Shown here piece after piece: positions 5,676 to 5,699 of a stretch of 5,699 bases of DNA. The notes under the pieces were generated by a model. It saw only the letters and a program-made list of their open reading frames with translations, made no database searches and was not told the origin of the DNA. The translations under genes were made by a program, and so were the position numbers. The DNA comes from Pseudomonadota bacterium (GTDB lineage: Bacteria > Pseudomonadota > Gammaproteobacteria > Xanthomonadales > Xanthomonadaceae). Each line of letters opens with the position of its first letter. The first letter of the stretch is position 1. The stretch spans positions 1-5,699 of the forward strand of contig JAFAFD010000184.1 in assembly GCA_023423675.1 (NCBI GenBank). The letters run 5' to 3'.

Positions 5676-5699
5676 GTAGTGCCGGCCGCTGGCCGGCAT
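5676..5699 (+). repeat. SMAG (GTAG-headed REP) repeat, cut by the window end
   Basis: The tetranucleotide GTAG (5676-5679) is followed by a perfect 8-bp stem, TGCCGGCC (5680-5687) with GGCCGGCA (5691-5698), around a GCT loop. This GTAG-plus-stem layout defines the SMAG repeats dispersed in Stenotrophomonas maltophilia, thought to be mobilised by REP-associated Y1 transposases and often found as head or tail pairs. It lies 6 nt after the peroxidase stop codon; a second unit may follow outside the window. Confidence 0.85.

Overview
This looks like chromosomal DNA from a Stenotrophomonas species (maltophilia-complex type, Xanthomonadaceae). The base composition is very GC-rich with strong G/C third-position bias. 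The last 24 bases carry a GTAG-headed perfect hairpin of the SMAG repeat class typical of S. maltophilia genomes. The proteins recalled are of the kinds expected in that group. The assignment rests on recognition, not on a search. The first 57 bases are an implausible run of G and C and look like a contig-end artefact.

Layout. Positions 58-222 (minus) hold a small 54-residue acidic protein of unknown function with a good ribosome binding site. Just upstream on the same strand is a near-consensus sigma-54 (RpoN) promoter, TGGCAC-N5-TTGC, at 260-274. The rest of this divergent intergenic region (275-432) contains three short dyads that could be activator sites. Positions 433-2786 (plus) hold a likely three-gene unit: a short GNAT-like acetyltransferase of the COG2388/NATD1 type, a DUF4163/DUF3298 (RsiV-like) outer-membrane lipoprotein, and cyclopropane-fatty-acyl-phospholipid synthase (cfa), with gaps of 63 and 17 nt. 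A SMAG-like hairpin and then a strong bidirectional intrinsic terminator (2829-2856) separate cfa from the convergent gene.

Positions 2881-5049 (minus) are a dcp-type M3 family peptidyl-dipeptidase with a signal peptide and a TTG start. It is interrupted by one in-frame amber codon at 3874-3876. The reading frame is otherwise perfect across 722 codons, but the stop removes the HEFGH zinc site. The gene is therefore either a very fresh pseudogene, a sequencing error, or read through by suppression. Divergent from it, 5190-5669 (plus) encodes a glutathione peroxidase-family thiol peroxidase (BtuE/Gpx type), followed by the SMAG repeat.

Most of the window is housekeeping or envelope-stress content: membrane lipid modification, an outer-membrane lipoprotein, a periplasmic peptidase and a peroxidase. 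No mobile element, CRISPR array or defence system was seen. The two observations most worth checking are the sigma-54 promoter in front of the orphan small gene and the single nonsense codon in dcp.
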